A stretch of DNA of 64,000 nt from Anaspis maculata (Eukaryota > Arthropoda > Insecta > Coleoptera > Scraptiidae). Positions 12,324 through 22,673 of the stretch are shown here, one piece after another. The notes below the pieces were generated by a model, which saw nothing but the letters and a program-made list of their open reading frames with translations, searched no databases and was not told the DNA's origin. How positions within the stretch are numbered: position 1 is the stretch's first letter; every line of letters starts with the position of its first letter. The DNA lies in assembly GCA_949128115.1 (NCBI GenBank), contig OX421968.1:8866001-8930000 (forward strand), in the 5' to 3' direction. Position numbers and translations under genes: made by a program.

Positions 12324-12456
12324 TTGTCACGCGAAAATACTGCACAAACTGCACTTCTATGTCCACAAATCGTTTGCCGGGTTGGCGCGCATCTTCTTTG
12401 GCCGCTTCCAAGTCCGCGATTACATGGACCGCCAATGCCGCGTTCAATGGATCCAT
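12298..12456 (-). pseudogene. Harbinger-type transposase start, truncated
   Basis: On the minus strand a 52-residue frame begins MDPLNAALAVHVIADLEAAK. Its start resembles the leader of HARBI1-like transposases; the catalytic DDE part is absent. It converges on the Myb-like frame at 12111, the arrangement expected if the middle of an autonomous element, holding both gene ends, was deleted. Judged from one short segment, so the assignment is tentative. Confidence 0.4.
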
Positions 12457-12935
12457 TTTTTCCAAATTATTTAAAGAAACTTTCGAAAAATTGGAGATTG
12501 GAACGTAAAATTGAAATTTTTGAAAGGACGCCGTTGTAATTCCAATTGTCAAAACGATATCTGTCATTTGGCGGTTGTTTTAGTTGTATTTTTGGTGCAT
12601 TCAGCGTTGCCAACCTATGAACAATGTGCTTTTTTTACTTTTTTTAGTGATTTTCAATTTAGACTCTTGGCAGTCCTTTGCTTTGATTGACATAAGCGGG
12701 GAATGAGCTGTTCTCTCGGTAGCTCCTAGGAGAACGGGCGTGATCACGCGTGAATGTACCCGAAAATGCCGCTTCCCCTGTTTTTGAGGGAACAGTTCCT
12801 ATAGGAACAGTTCACGTGTGCACCGAAAATAGGGCCCCAGATCCTTCCTGGAAATAGGGCCCCTGGTTGCCTAGCAACTTCACATGGGAACGGATCACAT
12901 CCTTCCTAGAAATAGGCTCCCTGCGCGTTTGCAAT

Positions 12936-13390
12936 GTTCGTATCATCCAAATTCCGCGAATAGGTGGTCATTTCTTAAGTAAAATTCTCATGTAGGGGAG
13001 TTCTTAATTTCTCGTACATGCTTATACGTGCCCACTACGGGCATTATCTCATAATTTGGTACAAGAGATATTGTTGCAAGAGGCAAGACTCTGGCAAGAC
13101 ACAAAATCCAGTTCCTCCATTCCAGAAATACGTGTCTGAATGGCGTACTGAAATGACAGACTTGATGACAGATATCGCGATTCATTGCAGAAAAGCTGAC
13201 CAATGGTATTCGAAAATCACGGCGATGATGCACGACCACCGGCGATTATGGTTGCTCCTAGTTAAGGATCATTAAGGTCCTAAATGACGTTCTTAATGAT
13301 CATTAAGTAAATGACGACGTGACACCCTAGTAATTTATATCGTAATTTACACTTAATGATCATTAAGCTTTCTAGTCTGTCAAGGGTATT
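12936..13390. mobile_element. Right part of the split TTAATGATCATTAA transposon
   Basis: Continues the copy interrupted at 5466: GTTTGCAATGTTCGTATCATCC onward aligns with 40934-41375 in reverse complement. It ends with CTTAATGATCATTAAG and AGTCTGTCAAGGG, followed by TA. Confidence 0.75.
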
Positions 13391-13394
13391 AGGA

Positions 13395-13640
13395 CGGTTT
13401 TCGCCCTATAGCTCGGCTAGCCTAAAGGGAGCCTTGTTTTTTTTTAATAGCAAATATCTGATTATTTCTGTAAAAGCTCAGCTTTATACGAAAAATGCCC
13501 ACCTCAGTTGATGTAGTGCATTTTGCACAGTAAAATACTCGTAAGTGCCATGCGCGCACCACTTCCGTGCGCGCTCTTTATAGTTGTTGTGTCAGAAAAA
13601 AAAATCATATCGTTGTAAGATTTTTGAACTATTGATTTGA
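13395..13640 (+). repeat. Dispersed repeat, copy 1 of 3
   Basis: GGCTAGCCTAAAGGGAGCCTTG, AGCAAATATCTGATTATTTC and GCATGCGCGCACCACTTC-like blocks recur at 48685 and 50345-50540. It lies directly beside the transposon end at 13390. Confidence 0.75.
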
Positions 13641-14177
13641 CCTTATGTCAAATATTTTGTTTGAATGTTGATTTAATTTTTCATGAGCCAGCTCCTTCAT
13701 ATTCTATTACCTCGAAGAAACAAACTACGCAAACATAATAATACATCTGCACTAACACTAAGTTGAAATAACCGGAGAGTAAATATTTCAACAAGAAGTA
13801 AAGGCATTATACGCCGCGTCCGCGATCCCCTCTCTACTTTTGAGCAAAGACATATCAATATTAAAGGTTTCGGGATTTATGCACGTGAGTTTCAAAGTTT
13901 TCAGTTTCATTTACAGACTAACGCATACCTACACCAACAGCAAAAGCAGCACTAAAACAGTAATACTTTTGTGCAAACCGTACGGGGACGCAGTATTGAC
14001 GAAAATGACGTTCCCTGGGCGCTTTTAGCCCCTCGCTACACATGCGGACAGAAGGCCAACAAAGCCCTTCTCACAAAAACAAGTACCTAAATTATACGTA
14101 GAGATTGGTACTGGAATGCATCAAATGCAATAGGTGCATTTCAGAGCACCTGTACGTATCTTTATTTTTTTCTTAAG
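13641..14177. other. Intergenic, no recognisable feature
   Basis: No gene seen. The word GGGCGCTTTTAGCCCC at 14018 looks like part of a Helentron-like end, but there is no matching partner. Confidence 0.4.
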
Positions 14178-14487
14178 GTTACACCACAAAATTACTTCTT
14201 TGGCCAACCGGTTTCGCAGTTAGGCATCTTCTGGGCTGTAATTAGTTTATAGAAGCTATTGTACATCGATGGCTTATTTGCAATACGACGTAAGCCTCAA
14301 TTTTTGCATCCATTGAAGCCAAAAACGCAATTTCGGAAAAAATTGAGGCTTACGTCCTATTGCAAATAAGCCATTGATATTAAAACGAATAAATGATCTT
14401 ACTTATAGCTTCAATAAACCAATTACAGCCCTGAAGATGCCTAACGGCGAAACCGGTTGGACAAAGAAGCAATTTTGTGGTGTAAAT
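14178..14487. mobile_element. Palindromic MITE, approx. 310 bp
   Basis: GTTACACCACAAAATTACTTC at the left pairs with GCAATTTTGTGGTGTAA at the right. AACCGGTTTCGCAGTTAGGC and CAATACGACGTAAGCCTCAA are likewise mirrored, giving arms of about 150 bp. Target duplication is unclear. Confidence 0.8.
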
Positions 14488-14615
14488 CGAAAAAAAAAAG
14501 AATAAAACCCGATAACCTCAACACCACTAAAAAGAGGACGGAATTTTTCAATTTATTCTAGTATTTTATTTTGAATTAACTTCATCTATTTTGCGTTATT
14601 GATGGATCAATTATA

Positions 14616-15649
14616 CAGGGTGGTCCAGGTTATAGTAGCAATAACTCACCATTAGATGGTCTATCGAAAACTAGGTCGACATGCATAAATTAATTTTTCT
14701 TCAAAACGCTTCCTAAGGGAGATAGAGCCCTTCAAAGTTCAGTTTTTAAAATCATCTTCTTGCAATAACTCTCAAGTCATCAAAGCGATTTTTACCAAAT
14801 TTGGTACAAATACTTATGAAATAAAGACCTATCATTTGACGTAGATAACTTTTGTCAAAATTGTCCAGTGGCGTAGATACCAGGAGATTGTTCAACTTCT
14901 CCCACCCCATTTTCTACGCTGCTAGATATTTTTGAAAAAATATACTTTGTTTGAATTCCTTGTTCAATTCGGGAAAAAAGCTACTCTTGTAAAATTTTGA
15001 TTAGAGGCTTCATTTCCGAGATATTTGGGTTTCAAACTTTGGAAAACGCTTCAAAATCGCGCCTTCGAAGGCCTAAAAATTAAAATCCAAGAAAACTCAT
15101 GATTCCTTAACTGGAATAAGATTTCTAGGTCGTTTAAGTTGATTTACTGCCATTTTTTGCTGAGAAACGAGGCGTTTCCAGAAAAAACACTTTGGGCTCT
15201 GGAAAGTGGCGATTTCGAGATGTTTTCCAAAGTTTAAAACCCAAATATCTCAAAAATCAAGCCTCTAATCAAAATTTTACAAGAGTAACTTTTTTTTCTA
15301 AATTGAACAAGGAATTCGAAAAAAGTTTTCCAAAAATATTCAGTGGCGTAGAGAATAGGGTGTGAAAAGTAAAACAACTTTCCCGTATCTACGCCACTGG
15401 GAAATTTTGACAAAAGTTATCTACGTCAAGTGATGAGTATTTATTTCGTAAGTATTTGTACCAAATTTGGTCAAAATCGCTTTGATGACTTGAGAGTTAT
15501 TGCAAAAAGGAGATTTTAAAAACTGAACTTTGTAGGGCTGTATCTATCTTAGGAAGCGTTTTAGAAAAAAATTGAATTATGCATGCCGACCTAGTTTTCG
15601 ATGGACTATCGAATGGTGAATTATTGCTACTATAACCTGGACCACCCTG
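14616..15649. mobile_element. CAGGGTGGTCCAGG foldback element with TA flanks
   Basis: CAGGGTGGTCCAGGTTATAG at the left and CTATAACCTGGACCACCCTG at the right, each bordered by TA. Outer arms are about 250 bp. At the inner edge of both arms sits a mirrored CAGTGGCGTAGATAC, which looks like a hAT end but lacks a direct target duplication. No transposase is seen. Confidence 0.85.
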
Positions 15650-15914
15650 TAGAATTGCTCCGAACAGTGCTCTAATATTATCAAACTGTTTTCATGTCAA
15701 CCAATAGGAACAATTTATTACCAATGCGAACGTCACTTCTGAAGTGTTACCTGTCAAACGTTTCTATTTTTAGCAGCCAGAACTTCCAATTTCTGGGCGA
15801 TTATTTAGAAAGGGTGATAAAATAGTATGTTACATTTGTTTAATAAGACGTACTGTCACACTTCTTCCTTTGAAGCACTCATCGAAAGCTCATCGTGCTC
15901 CAAAACCAGTCGTG

Positions 15915-16326
15915 TGACAATACTATGTCTTAATAATAATACTTTATTCATGTTAAAATGTGCTAAACAGACACTTACACCCGTCAAAAGGAAAGAAAAG
16001 AAATAAATAACAAAATATCAAGTGGTGAATTCATAAGAAAGAAATTCTTCTATAGAATAAAACGCATTTTGTAACATGAGATCTTTCATGGATTTTTTAA
16101 GCTGGGCTGGAGACTGGATCCTCAAACAGTTTGGCAGTTTGTTGAAAAATAAGACTCCATAGTAGTGTGTGGCTTCTCTAGAGCGTTTGAGCCTATGGAA
16201 CGGCACAACAAAGCTGTCCTTGCCCCGAGTATCGTAGGTGTGCGGATATGTCTGATGAAACGAGCACAATAATATACTATTATACGAGGTCCTTTGGGTG
16301 CTTCGGGATTCGATGGGACTTCCCAC
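15915..16326 (-). pseudogene. LINE reverse-transcriptase C-terminal fragment
   Basis: A minus-strand frame (16326 to 16018) reads HTYDTRGKD, then YYGVLFFNKLPNCLR and a terminal FYSIEEFL. This matches the C-terminal tail of CR1/jockey-type ORF2 proteins (H-x-Y-x-TR ... YG...FNKLP ... FYSVEEFL). The polymerase core is missing, so the copy is 5' truncated. Downstream in its own direction is AATAAAGTATTATTATT at about 15950-15932, a LINE-type (ATT)n tail. Confidence 0.75.
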
Positions 16327-16330
16327 TAAT

Positions 16331-17019
16331 AAGATGAGAGGGCGGTTTTAGCGTCGGTTTTAGGCTCAGGATTTCAGTTGAAGTAAACTCTCGTTTAGTA
16401 AAACTTGGTTTAGTTGCCATAGATTTAATTGTTCAGTTCAACTTCACGATGATTCAAACTGAAAAATATAATAGCTCTTCGTGCAAAAAAAAGAAGCCAT
16501 GGAATCATCAATCCTTCCGCCTCTTCCAGTCGAAAAGACACGTCAAGCCATGAAAAACTATAGGCAAGACAAGGAACATCCCAGCAGGCATGCAGTTGCA
16601 GCAGGATTTACGTATAAAATTTTTTAATTAACCGAACTTCAAAAAACCCAGCCGCTCAAAATTGCGTATTGGACCGAAATTCATGTAAGCACCTTCAATT
16701 TGCAATTTGCTTTCGTTTTGGAGTTTGGCGGAACGAGGTTTTGCCGGCCTTGAATGGCCGCCATCAAGATGACTTAGATTGAAGGCGGTCACGTGCGGTT
16801 TTGGCGTCTAAATGACGGTAATACGCTCTGCACTCCTCTAGTCGTATTTCTACGTATGACAAGGTCAGTTTTCCAAGATTTCAATATCAATTTGATTAGA
16901 AATATAAGTTTACTTTCAGAGAAACCAGTTTCACACTAGGTAAAAGGGCGGCAAGCCTACAATGCTAAAGTAGAAAATTTGCCCAGCCAACTAGAGTTAC
17001 AGTAGAAGTGAACCTATCA
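16331..17019. other. Intergenic, no recognisable feature
   Basis: No coding frame, RNA gene or paired repeat was recognised. Confidence 0.45.
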
Positions 17020-17134
17020 TACATATTTTACGTTAGCACTATGTCACCGTTGAGATCATCTGATTATTAATCAAAGTGATAATCTTCATTACTTTCGTTT
17101 CATTTGCTTCGCAGGTTGTATACAGGGTGAAAGT
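17020..17134 (+). repeat. Inverted repeat arm paired with 23905-24035
   Basis: ATTTTACGTTAGCACTATGTCACCG and TTTGCTTCGCAGGTTGTATA, followed by CAGGGTGAAAG at 17123, are mirrored at 23905-24035 (TTTCACCCTCTGTATACAAC). The pair encloses about 6.8 kb, including the concentric palindrome. Confidence 0.75.
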
Positions 17135-18432
17135 GGTAGAGCAGGGGGTGTGATTGTGCACCCATCTGAACCTCGCCCTTGATTTTTCATTGTTTATTTG
17201 ACTTTAATTTTTATTTATTATACTTAATACTGGGAAATCAATAAAGACAGTTTATATTGTTATTATTATTGAATCGCGATAGTCCGGTCCCTAGCAGTAC
17301 TTCTGTAGGAAAAACGATTTAATCAATTTTTTTTTTTGGAATCATTAGCATTAGAGGATCATCCCAGGACAAATAATCACTCGGGTGCTTTCGCGATTTC
17401 TGGTACATTTTCCAGCGATATCGCATCAAAGTTGGCGGCTGGTCAATTCTTCAGTTCGCTGATATTTCTTGGAGTTTATGCGATTTTTTTCAAAGAAAAG
17501 TACTAATCTACCCAAAAACAATTCTGGATCAAATGATGCTGTCAGATGTTGAGTACTTACGTTATACCGGGTGAAAAAAAAAAATAAAACGAGTTTTATA
17601 ATTTTTTCCCAACTTTTTAGTTTCTTGGCCGATTTTTACAACCTTCATGTCAAAAGCTCGCTGACTAAATCGTCTACTCAAATCAATTGTCAATATGGCC
17701 AAATTATCAAAAATCAAGATGGCGGCGGCGAACCCAAATAAAAATGTGTCGTATTTCGAGAATTTTTTTTTGATTTCTGAACTTCGTAAAGAACGACACT
17801 GATTCTGGAAGATTCAGCTTTCTTCTGCAATTTGGGACTAGATCTACATGATTTGCACATTCCACTGTAAAAATATAGTGAATTGAAGGAAGGTCCACTT
17901 GTAAATTTTTCCAAATTCACAATAAATCAGCAGTTTAAAAACCTCCCGCGAATCCTTATTTCTCAAGCAATTTTTACACACTTGATAGTGATCGTAAGCT
18001 GTGTGCATAGGCTACAAATACCGTGTTGGTGCATGGCCGAAGTTCCGGAATTTGAGATGATAGATGACGTAAATGGTGGAGGTGCGCATGTCAAATATCG
18101 AATATTCTACTTTTTGTTCTCACATGTTCTGAACGAAATTGCTATAAATGGTTGGCTTAATGGTCAGCTGAATAAACACGCAACGAGAGTCAAATGTTGA
18201 AAGAGTCGAAATGTAAAATTTTCAAATAGACGACTTTACTTCTTTGGAGAAAATAAAACGGTTCTATCCGTTAGTCCAGGAACTTTAGCTGTTAAAATCG
18301 CAAATAGCGAACAAAAATGAAAGCCAGCCAAATTTTTGTATATAAGCTCAGTTAAGCATGTAGTTTAACATAGTGAAAGTTCTCAAGAATCCGGTGTGAG
18401 CTTCGGCCGTTGTGGTCTCGAGAAGAACTTGA

Positions 18433-18684
18433 GGATCAGTTTTTCGCGTATATCTCGTCAACAATGGCACTTGGGAAGAACGTGCTTGGGAGAAAATTGT
18501 TGAAAATTTTATTGTCTATAAGAAAGGTCTTTACACATTCCATCGTCAGTCCACTCCTTCTTCGTCAAAACACAAGAAAATTAAAATAATCCAGATGCTC
18601 GATGCTGAAGACTGTATGGACCTTGAGTTTTATGATGGCGGAGTGCCACGTCGTAGAGGTGTTGGTTGGTCCACTATTTCTTGA
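18433..18684 (+). pseudogene. Unrecognised reading frame in palindrome left arm
   Basis: An open stretch of 83 codons between stops, with no obvious initiator at its start. It includes NNGTWEERAWEKIVENFIVY, YTFHRQSTPSSSKHKKIK, IIQMLDAEDC and LEFYDGGVP. The same protein is encoded in inverted orientation at 19278-19505 and in a third copy at 37634-37804. I do not recognise the family. Rich in charged and aromatic residues, with a basic S-K-H-K-K-I-K patch. It may be an exon-sized fragment of a transposon or captured gene. Confidence 0.5.
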
Positions 18685-18732
18685 TTGAAACTTGAAGCCA
18701 TCAATACGAACTATGCCAGCGGCATATATCTA

Positions 18733-19233
18733 CAGGGTGAAATAAACATGAAAAGTTGAACATTTATTTCTCAAGAACCAAATTCTGATTTCATGGTCAT
18801 GAAGTCGTCGTAAACTTGAATCAGATATCTTGAGCCGTTCTTGGAATATCTTCAAAAGACTGAAGTTGTTACCGAAAAAAAAAAATTTTCATCTACTCAT
18901 CAGAAAAAAAGTTGACTGTGTTTTTTCTAAAAGTAGTTGGCCTAGAGAGTGTTTTTCACTATTATTTCATTTTAAATGTAATTTATCATTGTTTGGATTC
19001 AAAACACCAGGTCTCGATTCAATATCTGAAGAGTTACTGATATACGGAAAGCTAGTTTTTTTCGTAACGACTTCAGTCTTCTGAAGATGTCAGAAACGGC
19101 TCAACATATTTTATCCAAGTTTACGACGACTTCATGACCATGAAATAAGAAATATTTTTGGCGTTTTATATGTCTTCGCATATTTTGGTTCTTGAGGTAC
19201 ATTTCTTCAACTTCTTATTTTTATTTCACCCTG
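18733..19233. mobile_element. Central CAGGGTGAAATAAA foldback (element C), 501 bp
   Basis: Starts CAGGGTGAAATAAA and ends TTATTTCACCCTG, with TA on each side and mirrored arms (CTCAAGAACC; GACTTCATGACCATGA). It occupies the exact centre of the larger palindrome. A related centre is present near 37910-38400. Confidence 0.8.
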
Positions 19234-19277
19234 TATATGCCGCCGGCATAGTTGGTATTGATGGCAAATAGTTTCAG

Positions 19278-19505
19278 TCAAAACAGAATAGATGGAACAA
19301 CACCTCTACCAAGTGGCACCCCGCCATCATAAAACTCAAGGTCCATACAGTCTTCAGCATCGAGCATCTGGATTATTTTAATTATCTTGTGCTTTGACAA
19401 AGAAGGAGTGGACTGACGATGGTATGTGTAAAGACGTTTCTTATGGACAATAAAATTTTCAAAAATTTCTTCCCAAGCACGTTCTTTCCAAGTGCCATTG
19501 TTCAC
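19278..19505 (-). pseudogene. Unrecognised reading frame in palindrome right arm
   Basis: A 75-codon minus-strand frame starts MNNGTWKERAWEEIFENFIV and carries YTYHRQSTPSLSKHK, IIQMLDAEDC and LEFYDGGVPLGRG. It is the mirrored partner of 18433-18684. The two arms differ at scattered positions yet both stay open through the shared core, which may reflect constraint before duplication or a recent origin of the palindrome. Confidence 0.5.
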
Positions 19506-19621
19506 GAGATATACGCGAAAAACTGATCCTCAAATTCTTCTCGAGGCCACAACGGCCGAAGCTCACACCGGATTCTTGAGAACTTTCACTATGTTAAACT
19601 ACATGCTTAACTGAGCTTATA

Positions 19622-20539
19622 CAGGGTGTCCGTTTTTCGAGGCTAAGCATGGGTATCTCGCTTATCTTGAGAGATTCAAAGTCGGTTAAATTAGGAAAAA
19701 GTTGCGCATTTTCATGACGATCAATGATCCAAAAAGAAATTTGACGTATCGATTTTGGTTTTTGGGATATCGTGAAAAAACTGGAATTTGAATTTTTGTT
19801 TTTATTTTTTATTCAAAAAACGGTTGAAGGTGGCCTTTTCTAATCTAGACATTGTCAGGGCACTTTTTCAAGGGGAATTCAAAGCTGCCAAAATCTTTAT
19901 TCTAGCTTTCAAAACAACCGAGATACGACATTCAACTTTTGCTCTAATAGGCGCCATATTGGATTTTGATATTTTTAAATACGGTATTCTTTTCTGGTTA
20001 CAACGATGTGCCACATGTCACTGTTGAATAAATGTTGAACATTAACGTTTTTTTTATTGTCGGTGCTGATTTTTTTTTAAAGCACTCTTTGAAAAATAAA
20101 AAAATAATTTTTTGCTCAAAAGCATGAATTCAACAGTGGCATGTGACACATCGTTGTAACCAGAAAAAAATATTGTATTCAAAAATGTCAAAATCCAATA
20201 TGGCGCCCATAAGAGAAAAAAAAGTTGAATGTCATATCTCGGTTGTTTTGGAAGCTAGAATGAAGATTTTGGCAACAATGAATCCCCCTTGGAAAAAAGC
20301 CTGCACAATGTCCTAATTAGGAAAGGCTACCTTCAACCGTTTTTTAAATAAAAAATAAAAACAAAAATTACAAATTTCTGTTTTTTCTCGATATCTCGAA
20401 AACTAAAACTGACAAGTCAAATATTTTTTTGGATCATTGATCGTCATGAGAATTCGCAACTTTTTTCTAGTTCAACCGACTCTGTATCTCTAAAGATAAG
20501 CGAGATAGCCATGCTTAGCCTCGAAAAACGGACACCCTG
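19622..20539. mobile_element. Foldback element B (CAGGGTGTCCG), 918 bp
   Basis: CAGGGTGTCCGTTTTTCGAG and CTCGAAAAACGGACACCCTG are the ends, with long mirrored arms (GGCGCCATATTGGATTTTGA; GACGATCAATGATCC). TA lies on both sides. The undisturbed left arm of the surrounding palindrome (TATATAAGCTC near 18341-18350) serves as the empty site: removing B and one TA restores it exactly. Confidence 0.92.
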
Positions 20540-21787
20540 TATACAAAAATCCGGCTGGCTTTCATTTTTGTTCGCTATTTGCGATTTTAACAGCTAAAAT
20601 TCCTGGACTAACGGATAGAACCGTTTCATTTTCTCTAAAGAAGTAAAGTCGTCTATTTGAAAATTTTACATTTCGACTCTTTCAACATTTGACTCTCGTT
20701 GCGTGTTTATTCAGCTGACCATTAAACCAACCATTTATAGAAATTTTGTTCAGAACATGTGAAAACAAAAAGTTAAATATTCGATATTTGACATGCGCTC
20801 CTCCACCATTTACGTCATCTATCATCTCTAATTTCGAAACTTCGGCCATGCACCAACACGGTATTTGTAGCCTATGCTCACATCTTACGATCACTACCAA
20901 GTGTGTAGAAATTGCTTCAGAAATAAGAATTCGCGGGAGGTTTTTAAACTGCTGATTTATTGTGAATTTGGAAAATTACAAGTAGACCTTCCTTTAATTC
21001 ACTATATTTTCACAGTGGAATGTGCGAATCAGAAAAATCTAGTCCCAAATTGCAAAAGAAAGCTGAATCTTCCAGAATCCACCATCACTGTCGTTCTTTA
21101 CGAAGTTTAGAAATAAAAAAAAAATTCTCGAAATACGACACAATTTTATTTGAGTTCGCCGCCGCCATCTTGATCTTTGATAACTTGGCTATATTGACAA
21201 TTGATTTGAGTAGACGATTTAATCAGCGAGCTTTTGACATCAAGTTTGTGAAAATCGACCAAGAAACTAAAAAGTTGGAAAAAAATTATAAAACTCGTTT
21301 TATTTTTTTTCACCCGGTATAACGTTAAGTACTCAACATTTGACAGCACCATTCGATCCAGAATTGTTTTTTAGGTAGATTAGTACTTTTATTTGAAGAA
21401 AATCGCAAAAACTCCAAGAAATATCAGCGAACTGAAGAATTGACCAGCCACCAACTTTGATGCGATATTGCTGGAAAATGTACCAGAAATCGCGAAAGCA
21501 CCCGAGTGATTATTTGTCCTGGGATGATCCTCTAACGATTCAAAAAAAAATTTTTGATTACATCGTTTTTCCTACAGAAGTACTGCTAGGGCCTGGATTA
21601 CGACCCTTAGCAATATTTTATTCTGTAAAATATTTGAAATCAGCCAAGAAAATTCCACCCCATTCCGTCCGTCCCACTTCCGACGCACCTGAACGGTATG
21701 TGGTTGATGCAGCGCCAACGACAAAAACTGCATATAAACAAGGAAAATCGCTGTTACTTTTTCACTTTTCTTTTTGAGCAGGCAAGA

Positions 21788-22015
21788 TTAGAAACTTATG
21801 GTTTCACTTATTCCAGGATTGTCCTTCATCGTATCCAAAATTTGCAGCTCTACGTTTAACGCTCTTTTTGGGTGCGTGTCCACTTTCCTTTGGGCGAAAA
21901 CTGCACGATCCCTTAAATGTTGCAAATGTGTTGCGGTTTGGAAATCACTTTCCCAGTATGCGGGAACAATATCGGTTAGTTGGGTATTTGTAAAGAAATT
22001 GGGCATTTTGCTCAC
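21788..22015 (-). pseudogene. DUF4817-like helix-turn-helix fragment (Tc1/mariner-type transposase N-terminus)
   Basis: A 75-codon minus-strand frame contains FFTNTQLTDIVPAYWESD, then ATHLQHLRD and THPKRALNVELQILDTMKDN. The pattern F-T-x-x-x-L-x-DI...Y ... A...L ... HP.R...NVE recalls the DUF4817 DNA-binding domain that precedes some IS630/Tc1/mariner transposases in insects. No catalytic region follows. It could belong to the same element family as the tail at 46507-46970. Similarity is judged by eye. Confidence 0.4.
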
Positions 22016-22458
22016 GCTGAAGTTGCAAGCGAACGATTACTTCAAATGAAACTGAGTTAGGATATATCTTGTTGTGATGTTGATGTACCGAAAGAAAAGA
22101 CTAATAACAAATGTGCCGTACTTTTTGAAGTGAAACTTCTATTCTCGCGCCTAGATCACAACACACCACTAATGCAGAACCACACATGGGAGTGAAATTG
22201 CTTCATAGCATCAGTGGTTGTAACGAACGCCTGTAACGATGTGCTGTAACGTTGTCTTGTCTGACCTTGGGGGGACCAGCGTCGTCCCAGGAAATAAAAG
22301 AATAAGCTGTTGCAGCGTTCGCCGCGTTCGGTTCTATTTTTTACTAATCGCCGACACTGGACTGTTCTTCGTGTTGTCGTACTGTTGACCCGACAAGAAT
22401 GGCTCTCGACTTGGCTTGAATAGATTCGAGCGGATGGGATTTATTATAGGGAGAGGGA
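22016..22458. other. Intergenic; possible LTR-like fragment
   Basis: TGTAACGATG near 22231, a GGAAATAAAAGAATAA polyadenylation-like word near 22289 and GACCCGACA near 22388 give an LTR flavour, but no matching target duplication or second LTR is visible. No gene is seen. Confidence 0.2.
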
Positions 22459-22466
22459 GGTATATT

Positions 22467-22673
22467 CAGGGCCGGGCCTAGCAGGCGTGCAGTGCGTTCC
22501 GGCGCGCTGGCGAGTACGGCAGGCGGCAAGTCATAGGGGCGGTAATATAATAATTAAGTTGAATTTCGAAGGATTCTTTTCATTCCCGCATTTGGTGGGG
22601 CTCTCCACTGCCGGTGAGGGGGCGGCAATTTTTCGGTGGCACGCAGGCGGCAAATAGGCCAGGCTCGGCCCTG
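22467..22673. mobile_element. hAT MITE, 207 bp, 8-bp target duplication
   Basis: Ends CAGGGCCGGGCCT and AGGCTCGGCCCTG are imperfect inverted repeats of hAT type. The flanks are a perfect 8-bp duplication, GGTATATT at 22459-22466 and 22674-22681. The interior is GC-rich compared with its surroundings. Confidence 0.92.

Larger units (their letters stand above)
5467..12935. mobile_element. Harbinger-like element inserted into the 4371-13390 transposon
   Basis: The insertion is defined by comparison with the uninterrupted copy at 40934-42156. Left end GGGGCCTTATTTCT and right end AGAAATAGGCTCC are imperfect inverted repeats, with a CTG/TG duplication at the junctions, fitting the 3-bp duplications of PIF/Harbinger. 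Subterminal sequence (TTGCCTAGCA, CACATGTGAACGGATCA, GGGCCCTATTTTCGGT) is mirrored at both ends. Two decayed gene starts lie near the right end: a Myb/SANT-like start at 12111 and a transposase-like start at 12456. The interior holds further nested elements. Confidence 0.7.
17289..21591. mobile_element. Large nested palindrome with shared centre
   Basis: The left arm 17289-18732 is mirrored by the right arm 19234-19621 plus 20540-21591; the right arm is interrupted by foldback element B (19622-20539). Arm length is about 1.44 kb on both sides once B is removed. Mirrored layers in order inward: an outer flank of about 290 bp, CCGGGTGAAAA bordered by TA (17577 and about 21320), an arm carrying a reading frame, and a central CAGGGTGAAATAAA element (18733-19233). 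After subtracting B, all layers centre near 18980-18989. Confidence 0.85.

Noticed and set aside
22231..22396. Possible LTR fragment
   Set aside because: TG...CA ends and polyadenylation-like words are present, but there is no target duplication, partner LTR or primer binding site.
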